From a virus: a stretch of 45,460 nucleotides of DNA. A program made the position numbers and the translations under genes. Below are positions 19,639 through 27,964 of the stretch, one piece after another; the first letter of the stretch is position 1; each line of letters begins with the position of its first letter. Under the pieces are notes generated by a model. That model was not told the origin of the DNA and did not search any database. It worked only from the letters and a program-made list of their open reading frames with translations. The DNA is taken from the IMG/VR virus record IMGVR_UViG_3300027969_000159, positions 1 to 45,460 of that record; one strand, given 5' to 3'.

Positions 19639-19828
19639 GATTACCCCTTTTTTGAACAACTAGGTCAATGCACGTTGCGTCTACCGTCGCACCCATATCA
19701 ATATAGTCCTGCTTCTTTGACCGCACGGCTGTCATGCATTGCTGCCTGTCAGTGTAGTGGGTAAGCTGTTGCAGGAACTCGCAGTGTGCGTTCATGCAGA
19801 TGTAAAGGACGGGAATGAAGATGCTCAT
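19628..19828 (-). CDS. Small Cys-containing protein in the lysis cassette
   Basis: A 66-residue protein with a hydrophobic start (MSIFIPVLYICMNAHC) and four cysteines in all within its first 31 residues and one near 54. It overlaps the holin-like gene upstream by 4 bp and the endolysin downstream by 11 bp, so it is firmly in the lysis operon. The N-terminal segment could be a membrane anchor or export signal; there is no standard lipobox. Cysteines suggest a periplasmic disulfide protein. A spanin or lysis-control role is possible but not shown. I recognise no family. Confidence 0.55.
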   Translation of the reverse strand: MSIFIPVLYICMNAHCEFLQQLTHYTDRQQCMTAVRSKKQDYIDMGATVDATCIDLVVQKRGNHES

Positions 19829-20055
19829 TTTGGTTCCTCTTCTTTCTCGCCGTGGGACAGTTTCACGCCAGCCAGCAGTCCGATAAAGCCGCCAACAATA
19901 GTCTGGAAAGCAGGGCTGATGAGCTTGAAGATTTCGCCGTTGTCCACGATTGGGTCAAACAGACCCGCCATAAGTACCGCGACCATTCCTATGATGACAA
20001 CGCACAGCGTAAAGCTGACCATTAGGGTCACGAAAAACGTCAGCTTGGCTTTCAT
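19825..20055 (-). CDS. Holin-like membrane protein, two transmembrane segments
   Basis: A 76-residue protein with two hydrophobic helices: about 6-31 (TFFVTLMVSFTLCVVIIGMV) and about 44-63 (SPAFQTIVGGFIGLLAGVKL). The tail is short and charged (HGEKEEEPK). Size, two-helix layout and charged C-terminus fit class II holins, and it sits between another holin-type gene and the endolysin. It overlaps both neighbours by 4 bp (ATGA). It may act as holin or antiholin beside the 170-residue protein upstream. Assignment rests on topology and context. Confidence 0.65.
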   Translation of the reverse strand: MKAKLTFFVTLMVSFTLCVVIIGMVAVLMAGLFDPIVDNGEIFKLISPAFQTIVGGFIGLLAGVKLSHGEKEEEPK

Positions 20056-20564
20056 TTTTTGCTTCTCATGTCTGCCAGCTTCTCAATGGTACGTCCGCCG
20101 AAGTACGCACCCATGATGAGCATGCCCCAATTCCCCAGCAGGGTTACATAGGATTCATTGGCGTTGTAGCCATACGCGCTCATCATGGCAAACACGGAGT
20201 ACATAACGAAGATAGCAATCAAGCTCATGGGACGAATGTTCTTTGACAGCCAAGAGTCGGATGTCATGTCTGCCTGCCAACGGTCTGTGATGTTGTCGGC
20301 ATCGGCTTGTGCAGCCTTTGCAAGCAGTTCGAGTTCAGCCATTTCCAGTTTGGCTTTCTCGATGCCCAACTCAATCAGGCGCTCTTCATGCTCATACTGA
20401 AGCTGCCGCAACTTTTCAACGTCGGCAGGAGTGGGGCTGTCGGGTATTTTGATGCCGAGCGTGTTCTCTACAACTTCCTTGCCTTTGGCCTGAATAGCAG
20501 AGGACAGCAGCCCCAAACCGTTTTCAGCCAGTGTTCCCAGCAATGCACCGATGATTGGAATCAT
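20052..20564 (-). CDS. Holin of the 3TM/GTA type
   Basis: A 170-residue protein with an N-terminal hydrophobic, amphipathic helix (MIPIIGALLGTLAENGLGLL), a charged coiled coil in the middle (about 50-90, rich in E, K, L) and two strong transmembrane helices (about 110-130 and 138-157: SLIAIFVMYSVFAMMSAYGY, then LLGNWGMLIMGAYFGGRTIE). This order matches the three-segment holins found in gene-transfer agents and many phages, ending in the typical YFGGRTIEK. It should form the inner-membrane lesion that frees the M15 peptidase. It starts one codon into the upstream stop (TAATG). Confidence 0.75.
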   Translation of the reverse strand: MIPIIGALLGTLAENGLGLLSSAIQAKGKEVVENTLGIKIPDSPTPADVEKLRQLQYEHEERLIELGIEKAKLEMAELELLAKAAQADADNITDRWQADMTSDSWLSKNIRPMSLIAIFVMYSVFAMMSAYGYNANESYVTLLGNWGMLIMGAYFGGRTIEKLADMRSKK

Positions 20565-21054
20565 TAGAAGCCCCTATTTGTGATAACGTGAAATGCAACA
20601 CTGACCAATGGAACGATGATAGCGGAAGCACCGGTAATCCAGAGCGTGTTCATAATGATTGCCACCTTCATTTCCTTGTCCTTCTGTTTGCGCTCCGCTT
20701 CTTCTCTTTCCAGCGTGTTGCGCTCTTTAATCAGCCTTGTCCGCTCTGCCATCATCTCCTCCCATACCGGGGCGTTGCCGCTGTAGAAGAGTATGTCCTT
20801 CAATTCCTTTTCGTGCTCCCGAAGCGCCTTGGATGCCAGTGCAATTTGGAGTGCTTCAGAACTAATTTGTGCATTCGTCTTACCTATACTAGCAATCCGC
20901 GCTTTACTGCTTGCTAGGTGAACCGTGTCCGCTGCTTGGTAAAAACTGCTGAATTCTTTATATAGGCTGTGGATATCCTTACCAAGAGCGACTGCTTTTT
21001 TATACCGGCTACCGCACCTTGAGCAAGGGCAAAAGCTGTAAATGGGTCAATCAC
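20564..21054 (-). CDS. Membrane protein made by -1 frameshift (about 163 residues)
   Basis: The downstream frame alone gives only a 79-residue ORF from a TTG without a credible SD. Reading further upstream, the same frame is open and protein-like back to 20995, where it meets a second ORF in another frame that starts at GTG 21054 (AGGTG just upstream, 1 nt after the preceding stop). The zero frame encodes MIDPFTAFALAQGAVAGIKK (20 codons), crosses A_AAA_AAG (21001-20995) and, unshifted, stops at 20914 as a 46-residue peptide. A -1 shift joins it to AVALGKDIHSLYKEF and onward: helical, a charged coiled coil, and one C-terminal transmembrane helix (about 132-158). The fused N-terminus reads like one I recall as a single frame in related phages. 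Function unknown; next to two holins, a lysis or membrane role is plausible. A one-base assembly error or a mutated gene is the alternative. Confidence 0.65.
20935..21020 (-). promoter_or_regulatory. Candidate programmed -1 frameshift signal (dnaX-like)
   Basis: Three elements in the correct order on the - strand: an SD-like AAGGTG (21020-21015) 13 nt before the slip site; the heptamer A_AAA_AAG (21001-20995), in the right register with zero-frame codons ATA AAA AAG; and, after an 8-nt spacer, a perfect 8-bp stem CTTGGTAA (20986-20979) with TTACCAAG (20942-20935), 36-nt loop. E. coli dnaX uses the same heptamer with an upstream SD and a downstream stem. Confidence 0.65.
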
Positions 21055-21055
21055 A

Positions 21056-21496
21056 CTACACCTGTGGGGTCTCGACTACGGGTTCAACGACTGGCTCTAC
21101 CGGGGTCTCCACAACAGCTTCAACCACAGGCTCTACTACGGGCTCAGGGATGGGGCGTAGGTCGCCTTGCACCCACACGCCTTGCTCTTGGTTCCATGTG
21201 TAGAAATACGCATCCACAGGCATATCCACAGGCGGCTTCCACAGCCATGTGCCTGTATCCAAGACCCAGTTGTCAAAGGGCTGCGGCGCGACAAACACAT
21301 CGTTCACGCTGTCAAAGGTGTACCCAATCCCAGCGTAGTTGCCGCGCAGTGGGCGACCTTCAGGGTGCTGATTGCCGTGCGTGTTGTAGCTGGTCTGCAC
21401 CCAGCCGTGGCCCAGCGCACCGGTGTCGATGAAGTCCTGCTCGGCAACAATCACCTGAGTGACGATGCCGTTCTCTACTTTTGCAAAATGGCTCAT
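21056..21496 (-). CDS. Tail-fibre-associated protein with C-terminal VEPVVE repeats
   Basis: A 146-residue protein with a clear AGGAGA SD. The N-terminus MSHFAKVENGIVTQVIVAEQ and the central RPLRGNYAGIGYTFD / DVFVAPQPFDNW segments belong to a family I remember beside tail fibres in cyanophages and other aquatic phages. The last about 30 residues are a Pro/Val/Glu repeat (about five irregular copies of VEPVVE or close variants), an extended acidic stalk. It lies 9 nt downstream of the large tail-fibre gene, so a role as fibre chaperone or accessory fibre protein is likely but not proven. No enzyme motif. Confidence 0.6.
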   Translation of the reverse strand: MSHFAKVENGIVTQVIVAEQDFIDTGALGHGWVQTSYNTHGNQHPEGRPLRGNYAGIGYTFDSVNDVFVAPQPFDNWVLDTGTWLWKPPVDMPVDAYFYTWNQEQGVWVQGDLRPIPEPVVEPVVEAVVETPVEPVVEPVVETPQV

Positions 21497-21505
21497 GTGT
21501 TCTCC

Positions 21506-24500
21506 TTAACGAGCGTTACTGTACTTGAATGGGTTCTCGGCGAAGGCCATATAGATGTACGTCCCACCACTCGCATTGATGTAGACAGGGCTTGAACGAA
21601 CTTTGAATCCATTAGACAAAGAATCAATCATGCGGTTTGAATCCGTTGTTTCGGTGTAATTTCCATTTGGAAACAATGTTGAATTCATTACATCGTATGT
21701 GTTTCTTGATGTATCAAACACAATCCAATCATCTGTTGAATCTGTACGCTTAAACATAACCCATCTTGGTCTAAACCCAAGGAACACAAACGGCCCATCC
21801 GTAGAGCCATTGCCCGTGTAGCTGCCAAATGCGCTGTACCCTGCTACTGCGGCAAAGACGTAGGCGACAAATGTGTTAGTACCCCGATTAACCCTGTCGT
21901 TTGTCCCAAGTGAAAAAACGGAACTAGTTGGGGCAGTTGAATTAAATGTAGTGGCATTTCCCCCTGTTGCGGCATCAGTATTATTCAACTCCAATGTAGT
22001 AGAAGCGTTTGCAAGGCTTGCATGATATACAGCCCAGTTGTAAACGCTAGTCCTATTCTTAAATATCATCATGCTTGGCACGACACCCAGCCCATGCCCT
22101 ACAGTAGCGTTTGCGCCTGAACCCGTGTAGGTCACCACGCTGAACCCAGCCGTAGTGTTTGCGCTCACCGTGCTGGTGATAGAGCCGCTGGTGTTGGTTA
22201 CGCCTGTGCCGTTGGCTTTCCATTGCCAGCCGACATATGTTTCGCCACTGCCATTTGCATTTGATGTGCTTCCAATCGAGTATCCATTTGAATTGAAAGA
22301 AGTCAAAGTGCCAGCCACAGAACTTGCCGCCCCAGCTGTATTCGATGAAAGCAAATCCAATGCGCCACGAGTAACGTCAAACAAACCGTGGTCACGGGCA
22401 ACGCTTCTGTCTTTGTACCAAACAAAGTCAGGCTGGAATGAGGTTCCATTGACAGCATTGCTGATTGATTGGCTTGTTCCATTACCCGTATAGGTCGTAG
22501 CCGCCATGTACACCGCGCCGTTGGGTATCGTAGGCGTGGTCAGGTTGTAGGTGTTCAGCGCAACAAAGCCGCTTGGTGCGGTGTAGGTGAATGGCTGCTG
22601 CCCGAAGTTAGCCGCCAACGTCACAGCAAACCCGCCCGAACCGCCGCCCGTGTCGCTTACTACTGGCGTAAAAATGCCACTCAAACCAGTAAACGCCGTG
22701 CCTTGGCTGCTGTTGTTCTTGTAGAAAACTATCGTGCCAGCGTCCATGTCCAGCGCAACACCAATCACATCTCCAACTGTGTAGCTTGCGCCGTATGCAG
22801 TAGCAGTGCCGTTGTTGTATTTGTTGCCAGCAATGCCGTTGTATATGTACGCCGTGGAATAGTTGCCGGGAAATTGCGTCATCTGAGTTGACGCCAAAAT
22901 TATTCCAACATTTCCCCTAGCAGCGCCAGCGGTTTGTGTTATTTCCCAATACCATTTTCCTGTGGATACCCCAAGCGTTCCTTTTACTGCTCCGGGGTTT
23001 CCAGTGCCAGTGGTGGCAATTTGCAAGTTACCATTTGATATGGTTGGGTCGCTGTTGTAGTCCAGCGGGTTGAATGTGCAGTAGTTTGCCACTGTCGCGC
23101 TTGTCAGCGTAGGCACATCCAGCATGGAGTCGTAGGTCGTGCCAGCGGTCACGCTGATGTTGTTCGTCGTCCAGTTGTTGCCCTGCGGGCTGGTGTCGTA
23201 GCCCAGCGTGGTGGTCGATGTGTTGTCACCAAAGGTCAGGTAGAACCCGTTCGTGCCATACGAGCCGCCGTAGGTGATGGGTTGCCATACGCCGTAGCTG
23301 TTGAACGTGCCAAAGCTGGATGGGGTCAGGGCTGTGCCGTCAACAAAGTTGACCTCTGCCATGTAGCCATCAAAATTTTCAGTTGATGGGTAATCGCATC
23401 CAAGATAGTGCGTAATGGTGCTGTTAAATTGTGTATCGTAATTTTGTGATGGATAGTTTGTACTTGAAAATGACGTTACCTGTACGCCATTGATATACAG
23501 CTTTACCCTATCAGCGGCTGTTGCTTGTGTGGTATCGATTGCGACAACAACGTGATACCAAGCAGATGGGTCACGATACAGCGCGGTAGTGTAAGTACCA
23601 CCAGAAGTTCCAGATGTAAATGAAATTTGAATTTGATTGGAACTATCCCAAATCAAACCTCCCCAAGGGGCCGACGTTTTTGCAGTAAAAAAGTATTGCG
23701 CCGCGCCAGTAGCAAGACTTCCGCGCTTAACCCAACCACTCCATGTCCATGTTTTACGATTGCCAGCAACTGTAGGAGTGCGAGTTAGATAGGCATTGTT
23801 GCTTGCACGGAACCGCAGTGAACGGCTTGCGTACTTGATGGGCGTGAGGTAGCCGCTGGAGGTGAATGTGTGGATGACATTGCCGCCAGAGATGGTCACC
23901 GTGCCACCAGCCATTTGCTGGGTAGAGCCGGAGTAAGAGATGATGACGATGCCTGAGCCGCCTGCACCGCCAGCAGTTCCACCAGCGCCCGAACCACCAC
24001 CTCCCCCGCCACCCGTATTTGCCGTAGCCGCAGTGCCAGCAGCAGCAGCGCCGCCTGCACCTCCACCCCCAGCACCACCTGTGCCTCCAGTGCCGCCACC
24101 AATACCGCCACCACCACCGCCAGCGTAGGTTACTGACGCGCCAGAGATGGATGAAGCCGTACCCGCGCCGCCTGCGCCGCCAACAGACCCAGCGCCGTTT
24201 GAACCAGCAGCACCCGCCCCGCCACCGCCACCAGAGCCGTAACTTGCCGCTGCGCTTGGCCCAGTGCCACCAGCGTTACCTTGTCCAGATGTGCCAGCAC
24301 CACCAGCAAAAGTTCCTGCGCTTGTCCCCGCGCCACCGCCGCCCGAACCACCAGCAGAGCCAACGGCGTTGCCATAACTACCGCCACCGCCGCCAACCGC
24401 AGCAGTAGCAACTGCGCTAAAGCTGGAATTGTTTCCGTTTACGTTTAAGGCGGTTGCTTGAGCGCCACCCGCGCCAACCGTTACAACGTAGTTGGAGTTG

Positions 24501-25456
24501 GTGTCAATCGTGAGTCCAGTGCTTGTCAGCAAGCCACCAGCACCTCCACCACCAGAGTTTGCCACTCCGTTTGTTCCCAATCCCCCGCCACCGCCGCCCG
24601 CAACAATCAGGTACTGCGCTGTCAACGAAGACAAAGGCGACAGGGTTCCCGATGTGGTGAACGTGTGGATGGTGTTGCCACCAGAGGATGTGACGACACC
24701 GCCACCGAATTGCTGTGCGCCAACGTAGGAAATGATTACGACACCGGAGCCGCCAGAAGTTTGAATAGTGCCAGTACCGCCTCCTGAACCGCCACCCAAA
24801 TTTGCAGTTCCGTTTGTAGCATTACTTGGGGTTGCTATATTTCCTCCAGTTCCACCGCCTCCGCTACCACCAGAGCCACCGCTTCCTAATCCTCCGTTGC
24901 CGCCACCGCCTCCTGCATAGGTGACGCTACTTCCAGTTATGCTGCTTGCAGTACCAGCACCGCCATTTCCACCATTTGCACCTGCATTAGCACCAACAGC
25001 ACTAGCACCACCACCACCACCGCCCGTATAGGGACTAGAAAAATTACCAGTACCGCCAGCAAAACCTTGACCAGAAACTCCTGTGCCAGAAGCGCCACTA
25101 GCCCCGCCAGAACCACCACCGCCAGAACCACCATTTCCAGCTACATAACTACCTACAGCACCCGCGCCACGACCTCCGCCCGTAGCTGTAATCGTAGTTA
25201 TGCCTGTTCCGCTTAGTACAGAATTTGCACCATTAGCGGTATAAGCACCGCCAGCACCAACGGTAACTGTGTATGAAAGGGTTGGGTTTAATGATGCTGT
25301 GCCAGTTAATAAACCTCCAGCACCGCCACCGCCGGGTGAATCGGAATTTCCACCACCCCCACCAGCAACGACAAGGTAGGTAGCCGTGACGGACGAACCC
25401 GAAGTCCAGCCAAAGGCAGCAAGTGCGGCGGCTCCTATTTTTGAAAGGCGTGGCAT
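21506..25456 (-). CDS. Large glycine-rich tail fibre/adhesin with lectin-like and SPRY-like domains
   Basis: A 1,316-residue receptor-binding-type protein. Two tandem Gly-rich modules (about 20-272 and 281-535) each begin YL(V/I)VAGGGGG, carry long G/A/S tracts and close with a GGSG(V/I)VIISY strand and an IHTFT.SG.L segment, so the module is duplicated. Next, about 539-715, is a concanavalin/LamG-like sandwich (KTWTWSGWVKRG, AWYHVVVAIDTT, VKLYINGVQV). About 830-955 is SPRY-like (GKWYWEITQTAG, YTVGDVIGVALDMDAGTIVF). The C-terminal about 350 residues form further beta domains ending in FAENPFKYSNAR. Poly-glycine tracts in phage adhesins (S16 gp38) form packed PGII helices that display receptor loops. 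I infer host recognition, probably of surface sugars. Strong AGGA SD. Confidence 0.8.
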   Translation of the reverse strand: MPRLSKIGAAALAAFGWTSGSSVTATYLVVAGGGGGNSDSPGGGGAGGLLTGTASLNPTLSYTVTVGAGGAYTANGANSVLSGTGITTITATGGGRGAGAVGSYVAGNGGSGGGGSGGASGASGTGVSGQGFAGGTGNFSSPYTGGGGGGASAVGANAGANGGNGGAGTASSITGSSVTYAGGGGGNGGLGSGGSGGSGGGGTGGNIATPSNATNGTANLGGGSGGGTGTIQTSGGSGVVIISYVGAQQFGGGVVTSSGGNTIHTFTTSGTLSPLSSLTAQYLIVAGGGGGGLGTNGVANSGGGGAGGLLTSTGLTIDTNSNYVVTVGAGGAQATALNVNGNNSSFSAVATAAVGGGGGSYGNAVGSAGGSGGGGAGTSAGTFAGGAGTSGQGNAGGTGPSAAASYGSGGGGGAGAAGSNGAGSVGGAGGAGTASSISGASVTYAGGGGGGIGGGTGGTGGAGGGGAGGAAAAGTAATANTGGGGGGGSGAGGTAGGAGGSGIVIISYSGSTQQMAGGTVTISGGNVIHTFTSSGYLTPIKYASRSLRFRASNNAYLTRTPTVAGNRKTWTWSGWVKRGSLATGAAQYFFTAKTSAPWGGLIWDSSNQIQISFTSGTSGGTYTTALYRDPSAWYHVVVAIDTTQATAADRVKLYINGVQVTSFSSTNYPSQNYDTQFNSTITHYLGCDYPSTENFDGYMAEVNFVDGTALTPSSFGTFNSYGVWQPITYGGSYGTNGFYLTFGDNTSTTTLGYDTSPQGNNWTTNNISVTAGTTYDSMLDVPTLTSATVANYCTFNPLDYNSDPTISNGNLQIATTGTGNPGAVKGTLGVSTGKWYWEITQTAGAARGNVGIILASTQMTQFPGNYSTAYIYNGIAGNKYNNGTATAYGASYTVGDVIGVALDMDAGTIVFYKNNSSQGTAFTGLSGIFTPVVSDTGGGSGGFAVTLAANFGQQPFTYTAPSGFVALNTYNLTTPTIPNGAVYMAATTYTGNGTSQSISNAVNGTSFQPDFVWYKDRSVARDHGLFDVTRGALDLLSSNTAGAASSVAGTLTSFNSNGYSIGSTSNANGSGETYVGWQWKANGTGVTNTSGSITSTVSANTTAGFSVVTYTGSGANATVGHGLGVVPSMMIFKNRTSVYNWAVYHASLANASTTLELNNTDAATGGNATTFNSTAPTSSVFSLGTNDRVNRGTNTFVAYVFAAVAGYSAFGSYTGNGSTDGPFVFLGFRPRWVMFKRTDSTDDWIVFDTSRNTYDVMNSTLFPNGNYTETTDSNRMIDSLSNGFKVRSSPVYINASGGTYIYMAFAENPFKYSNAR

Positions 25457-25466
25457 CAGCTATTCC

Positions 25467-26663
25467 TTATGCAAACTTGGTCTGCGAGGCCAGCACGGTA
25501 AAAGCGGCAGACCCTGTCTTGATAATTACATAGGTGTAACTGTCTATGGAGCTTGCATTCCCGCTTGTCGGTGCAGTCCCACCTTGCCACTTCGGAGTAA
25601 CAGAAACACCGTCAACCGTTACAGCAGAGTTGTAGTAGGCCGTTGTGCCGTTGGTGACAAGGAAGGTGGCAGACAGAGATTCGCCAGTAGACATCACGGT
25701 GTTCAGTGTCGTGCCGCTTGAGCCACGGAAATTCAGCGTCCAATTACCGGATGCGTTGCTGGTGTAGTACAGAACCGATTGGGTTGTGTTGTCAAAGTTA
25801 ATCGTGCCTGTTGCCGCAGTTGCAGAGACGGTTGCAGTCTCAAGCATATTCGTTGCTTTATGGCTTGCATTTGAAGAAGTGCCACTGAAGGTCTGTAGAC
25901 CTGTAAACGTGTTTGCTACGTTGACTACGGGGAGATTCGCTCCAGCCAGAGTGGACGCTCCAGTACCGCCGTTTGCGATTGGCAATGTTCCTGACACATC
26001 CGAGGCAAGAGCAACCGCCCCAAACGTAGGCGCTCCTGATGCATTGCCGTGCAATACGGTAGCGGTGGTTCCCAAGCTTCCTAAAACAGTGGGAGAAGCC
26101 CCAGCTCCACCGCCAAGAACAATAGCGTTTGAAGTGAGTGCGGCCGACGATGCAATCGTTCCTGCTGCTGTAAATGCAAGAACGCCACCGGATGTGCCTG
26201 ACGTAATGCCTGTGCCGCCATTGGCTACAGGAACGGTCCCGGTAAGGGCTGTAAATTGGTTGGATGAAACCTTAACAAAGTCAGTGCCATTCCAAGCACA
26301 AACTGCGTATTCCCCCTTAATGACTGTAACGCCTGTGGTGGGGCCCGCACCCACTAGCTTGATGCTCTGGGTGCTGGAACTTGCATTGATGACAATGTAA
26401 GCCTTGGATTGAGCTGGGGCCGTAATGGTTCGGGTTACTGTACCGCCCGCCGTCCACAGCAGGATTGCTTCGCGGGAAGTGTTGGCGGCTCCAGTGGTGG
26501 TCGTTAGGGTTACGTCAGCATCAGAACTGAGTGTGGTCGTGCCAGCGATGGCAGAGTCCAACAACGAAGTGATGGAGTTGTTAACCGTGTCGCCCCACGT
26601 ACCCGACAGTTCGCCCGTCACCGGAAGGGCGAGACCCAAGAGGGAGGTGTATGCAGTAGTCAT
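25467..26663 (-). CDS. Tail fibre/spike-type structural protein
   Basis: A 398-residue beta-rich protein starting MTTAYTSLLGLALPVTGELS, with GTWGDTVNNSITSLLDSAI (about 20-38), a start I associate with phage fibre base proteins. Twice it contains the VANGGTG/IANGGTG motif (GTVPVANGGTGITSG and GTLPIANGGTGAST) common in phage tail-fibre shafts. The C-terminal part is a beta domain (VLYYTSNASGNWTLNFRGS). GAGGT SD. It sits 10 nt upstream of the large glycine-rich fibre gene. It probably links that fibre to the virion or is a second fibre. No catalytic residues recognised. Confidence 0.7.
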   Translation of the reverse strand: MTTAYTSLLGLALPVTGELSGTWGDTVNNSITSLLDSAIAGTTTLSSDADVTLTTTTGAANTSREAILLWTAGGTVTRTITAPAQSKAYIVINASSSTQSIKLVGAGPTTGVTVIKGEYAVCAWNGTDFVKVSSNQFTALTGTVPVANGGTGITSGTSGGVLAFTAAGTIASSAALTSNAIVLGGGAGASPTVLGSLGTTATVLHGNASGAPTFGAVALASDVSGTLPIANGGTGASTLAGANLPVVNVANTFTGLQTFSGTSSNASHKATNMLETATVSATAATGTINFDNTTQSVLYYTSNASGNWTLNFRGSSGTTLNTVMSTGESLSATFLVTNGTTAYYNSAVTVDGVSVTPKWQGGTAPTSGNASSIDSYTYVIIKTGSAAFTVLASQTKFA

Positions 26664-26671
26664 TTGTTACC

Positions 26672-27280
26672 TCAATTTGATATGGTATTCCAATTTGCCA
26701 TTTGGGTGTTGTTTATATTTTGCCAGTTCGCGGTCTGCATATCATCAATTAACTTCCAATAAACAGCAATCACAACACCAATATCGCCTTGGGCGTAATT
26801 GCCCGTAAGCGCAAAACTTCTCGGCCCAATGCTCATGGAGCCTACCGAGCCACTTGCGGAGTTACCCGTAAGTGCAACAGTTGTCTCAAACCCAACTGCA
26901 CCAATTTCACCTATTGCCGTATCTGGTAGCAATGGGACGATGGGAGAACCCAGCGCACCCATAGCTTCAACACCCACCAGTACAGGAAATCCTTCTGGTA
27001 AAACGGTTCCAACCGCCCCGCTGGCTGACTTACCTGACAAGGCTGGTGCGCCGCTAGCCTCTAAAGTACCAACAGCTCCTGACCCTACAACTCCTGCTAA
27101 CGCAAAACTCTGTGTCGGTGTTGTAGTCCCTACCGCTCCAGCAGCAGAAACCCCCGTAAGGGCGACTGTGACATTAACGCTTGCTGTGCCTACGGAACCG
27201 GTTGCCTCATCCCCTGCAAGGACGGTTTCGCCAATACCCCAAGGGCCTAGACCCCAGCCGCCTACGCCCCAGCCAGACAT
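26672..27280 (-). CDS. Repeat-containing tail/virion protein
   Basis: A 202-residue protein opening with a Trp/Gly motif (MSGWGVGGWGLGPWG). It then has about six imperfect repeats of roughly 20-24 residues with consensus (A/T)LTG.SA.GAVGT (for example ALTGVSAAGAVGT, ALAGVVGSGAVGT, ALSGKSASGAVGT, ALTGNSASGSVGS). Such Gly-Ala-Val-Gly repeats probably stack as a beta structure. The C-terminus has a tandem repeat ending, TANWQNINNTQMANWNTI. Position between fibre and virion proteins suggests a fibre shaft or capsid-surface protein. The family is not one I can name. Confidence 0.6.
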   Translation of the reverse strand: MSGWGVGGWGLGPWGIGETVLAGDEATGSVGTASVNVTVALTGVSAAGAVGTTTPTQSFALAGVVGSGAVGTLEASGAPALSGKSASGAVGTVLPEGFPVLVGVEAMGALGSPIVPLLPDTAIGEIGAVGFETTVALTGNSASGSVGSMSIGPRSFALTGNYAQGDIGVVIAVYWKLIDDMQTANWQNINNTQMANWNTISN

Positions 27281-27289
27281 GCCCTACCT

Positions 27290-27766
27290 TTAGGTTGTCG
27301 CCAACCGCAGCAAAGCAGTAGTCGTGGTGTTAGATGGCATAGTCAACGTAAACGTACCAGCGGTAACAGTCTGACTACCAAACGTGTAAACAGCCACAGC
27401 CTTATTGCTCTGCGTCGAGTTGTACATCAGCACCGTATCAAACGCCGTAGTCAAAGTGACCGATGTGTACGTGATTGATGCAGACGGAGTCCAGTACGCT
27501 ACCCCAGCTGTAGCGGAGCTGTTAGTCGCTGTAGGAGCCGTAGCGTTAGTTACTGTGACTCCACCGGCCGAATAGCCCGTACCAGAAACTTCACCGGTAA
27601 CAGTGTAAACCGTAGTGGAGGCGTTGATAGTTGCCGACGCAAGGTAAAGCGCGGCTTTAAAAGTATCCGCAGCGGTTGTCCCACGGGTAGGGGCCACACC
27701 AAAATTATGTGTAGCAGTCAGGAGTTCCCCCATAAAGGAGGTGCACATTGAAGCGGTGTTTGCCAT
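27290..27766 (-). CDS. Virion protein, paralogue of the gene at 27961-28377
   Basis: A 158-residue beta-rich protein with AAGGA SD. It shares with the 138-residue gene two positions upstream: a TTVYT.T.EV segment, GY.AGG.T.T, a central Trp, a Tyr-Asn-(A/S)-(S/T)-Q-(S/G)-N-K-(A/S)-VAV stretch and the end TFT(L/I)TMPSNT(T/S)TTAL(L/I)R. The pair clearly derives from a duplication. Several Thr/Ser-rich strands and the absence of helix or transmembrane segments fit a surface-exposed structural protein. Function is otherwise unknown. Confidence 0.65.
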   Translation of the reverse strand: MANTASMCTSFMGELLTATHNFGVAPTRGTTAADTFKAALYLASATINASTTVYTVTGEVSGTGYSAGGVTVTNATAPTATNSSATAGVAYWTPSASITYTSVTLTTAFDTVLMYNSTQSNKAVAVYTFGSQTVTAGTFTLTMPSNTTTTALLRLATT

Positions 27767-27775
27767 GATGAATCC

Positions 27776-27964
27776 TTAAAAAGTACCGGTTTCGCCGCCC
27801 AGTGGAGGCATCTTTTTCAACGTCACATGCACTGACCGATGAACCAATTCACCGTTCAGCCAATACTCTGTCCACGTAGTTGCTTCATTGTCGTTGTCAA
27901 CCGTGCCGGTACGATGCTCCAGCAAGGAGGTATCCATATCGCCTTTGGTCGTAGTGACAATCAA
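27776..27964 (-). CDS. Small virion-module protein between two paralogues
   Basis: A 62-residue protein that starts at a TTG overlapping the upstream TGA (TTGA); GGAG 6 nt before it decides the start. It begins MIVTTTKGDMDTSLLEHRTG, has an acidic DNDNEATTW segment and a beta stretch (EYWLNGELVHRSVHVTLKK). I recall similar short proteins in aquatic phage virion modules. Being sandwiched and coupled between two duplicated virion genes suggests it works with them. Role unknown. Confidence 0.6.
   Translation of the reverse strand: MIVTTTKGDMDTSLLEHRTGTVDNDNEATTWTEYWLNGELVHRSVHVTLKKMPPLGGETGTF

Noticed and set aside
20564-20803. Stand-alone 79-residue gene from a TTG
   Set aside because: No SD; the frame is open and protein-like well upstream, so it is the 3' part of the frameshifted gene.
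23896-24411. Several Pro- or Leu/Val-rich ORFs in other frames of the fibre gene
   Set aside because: They are shadows of the Gly-rich repeats (GGN codons read in other frames or antisense).
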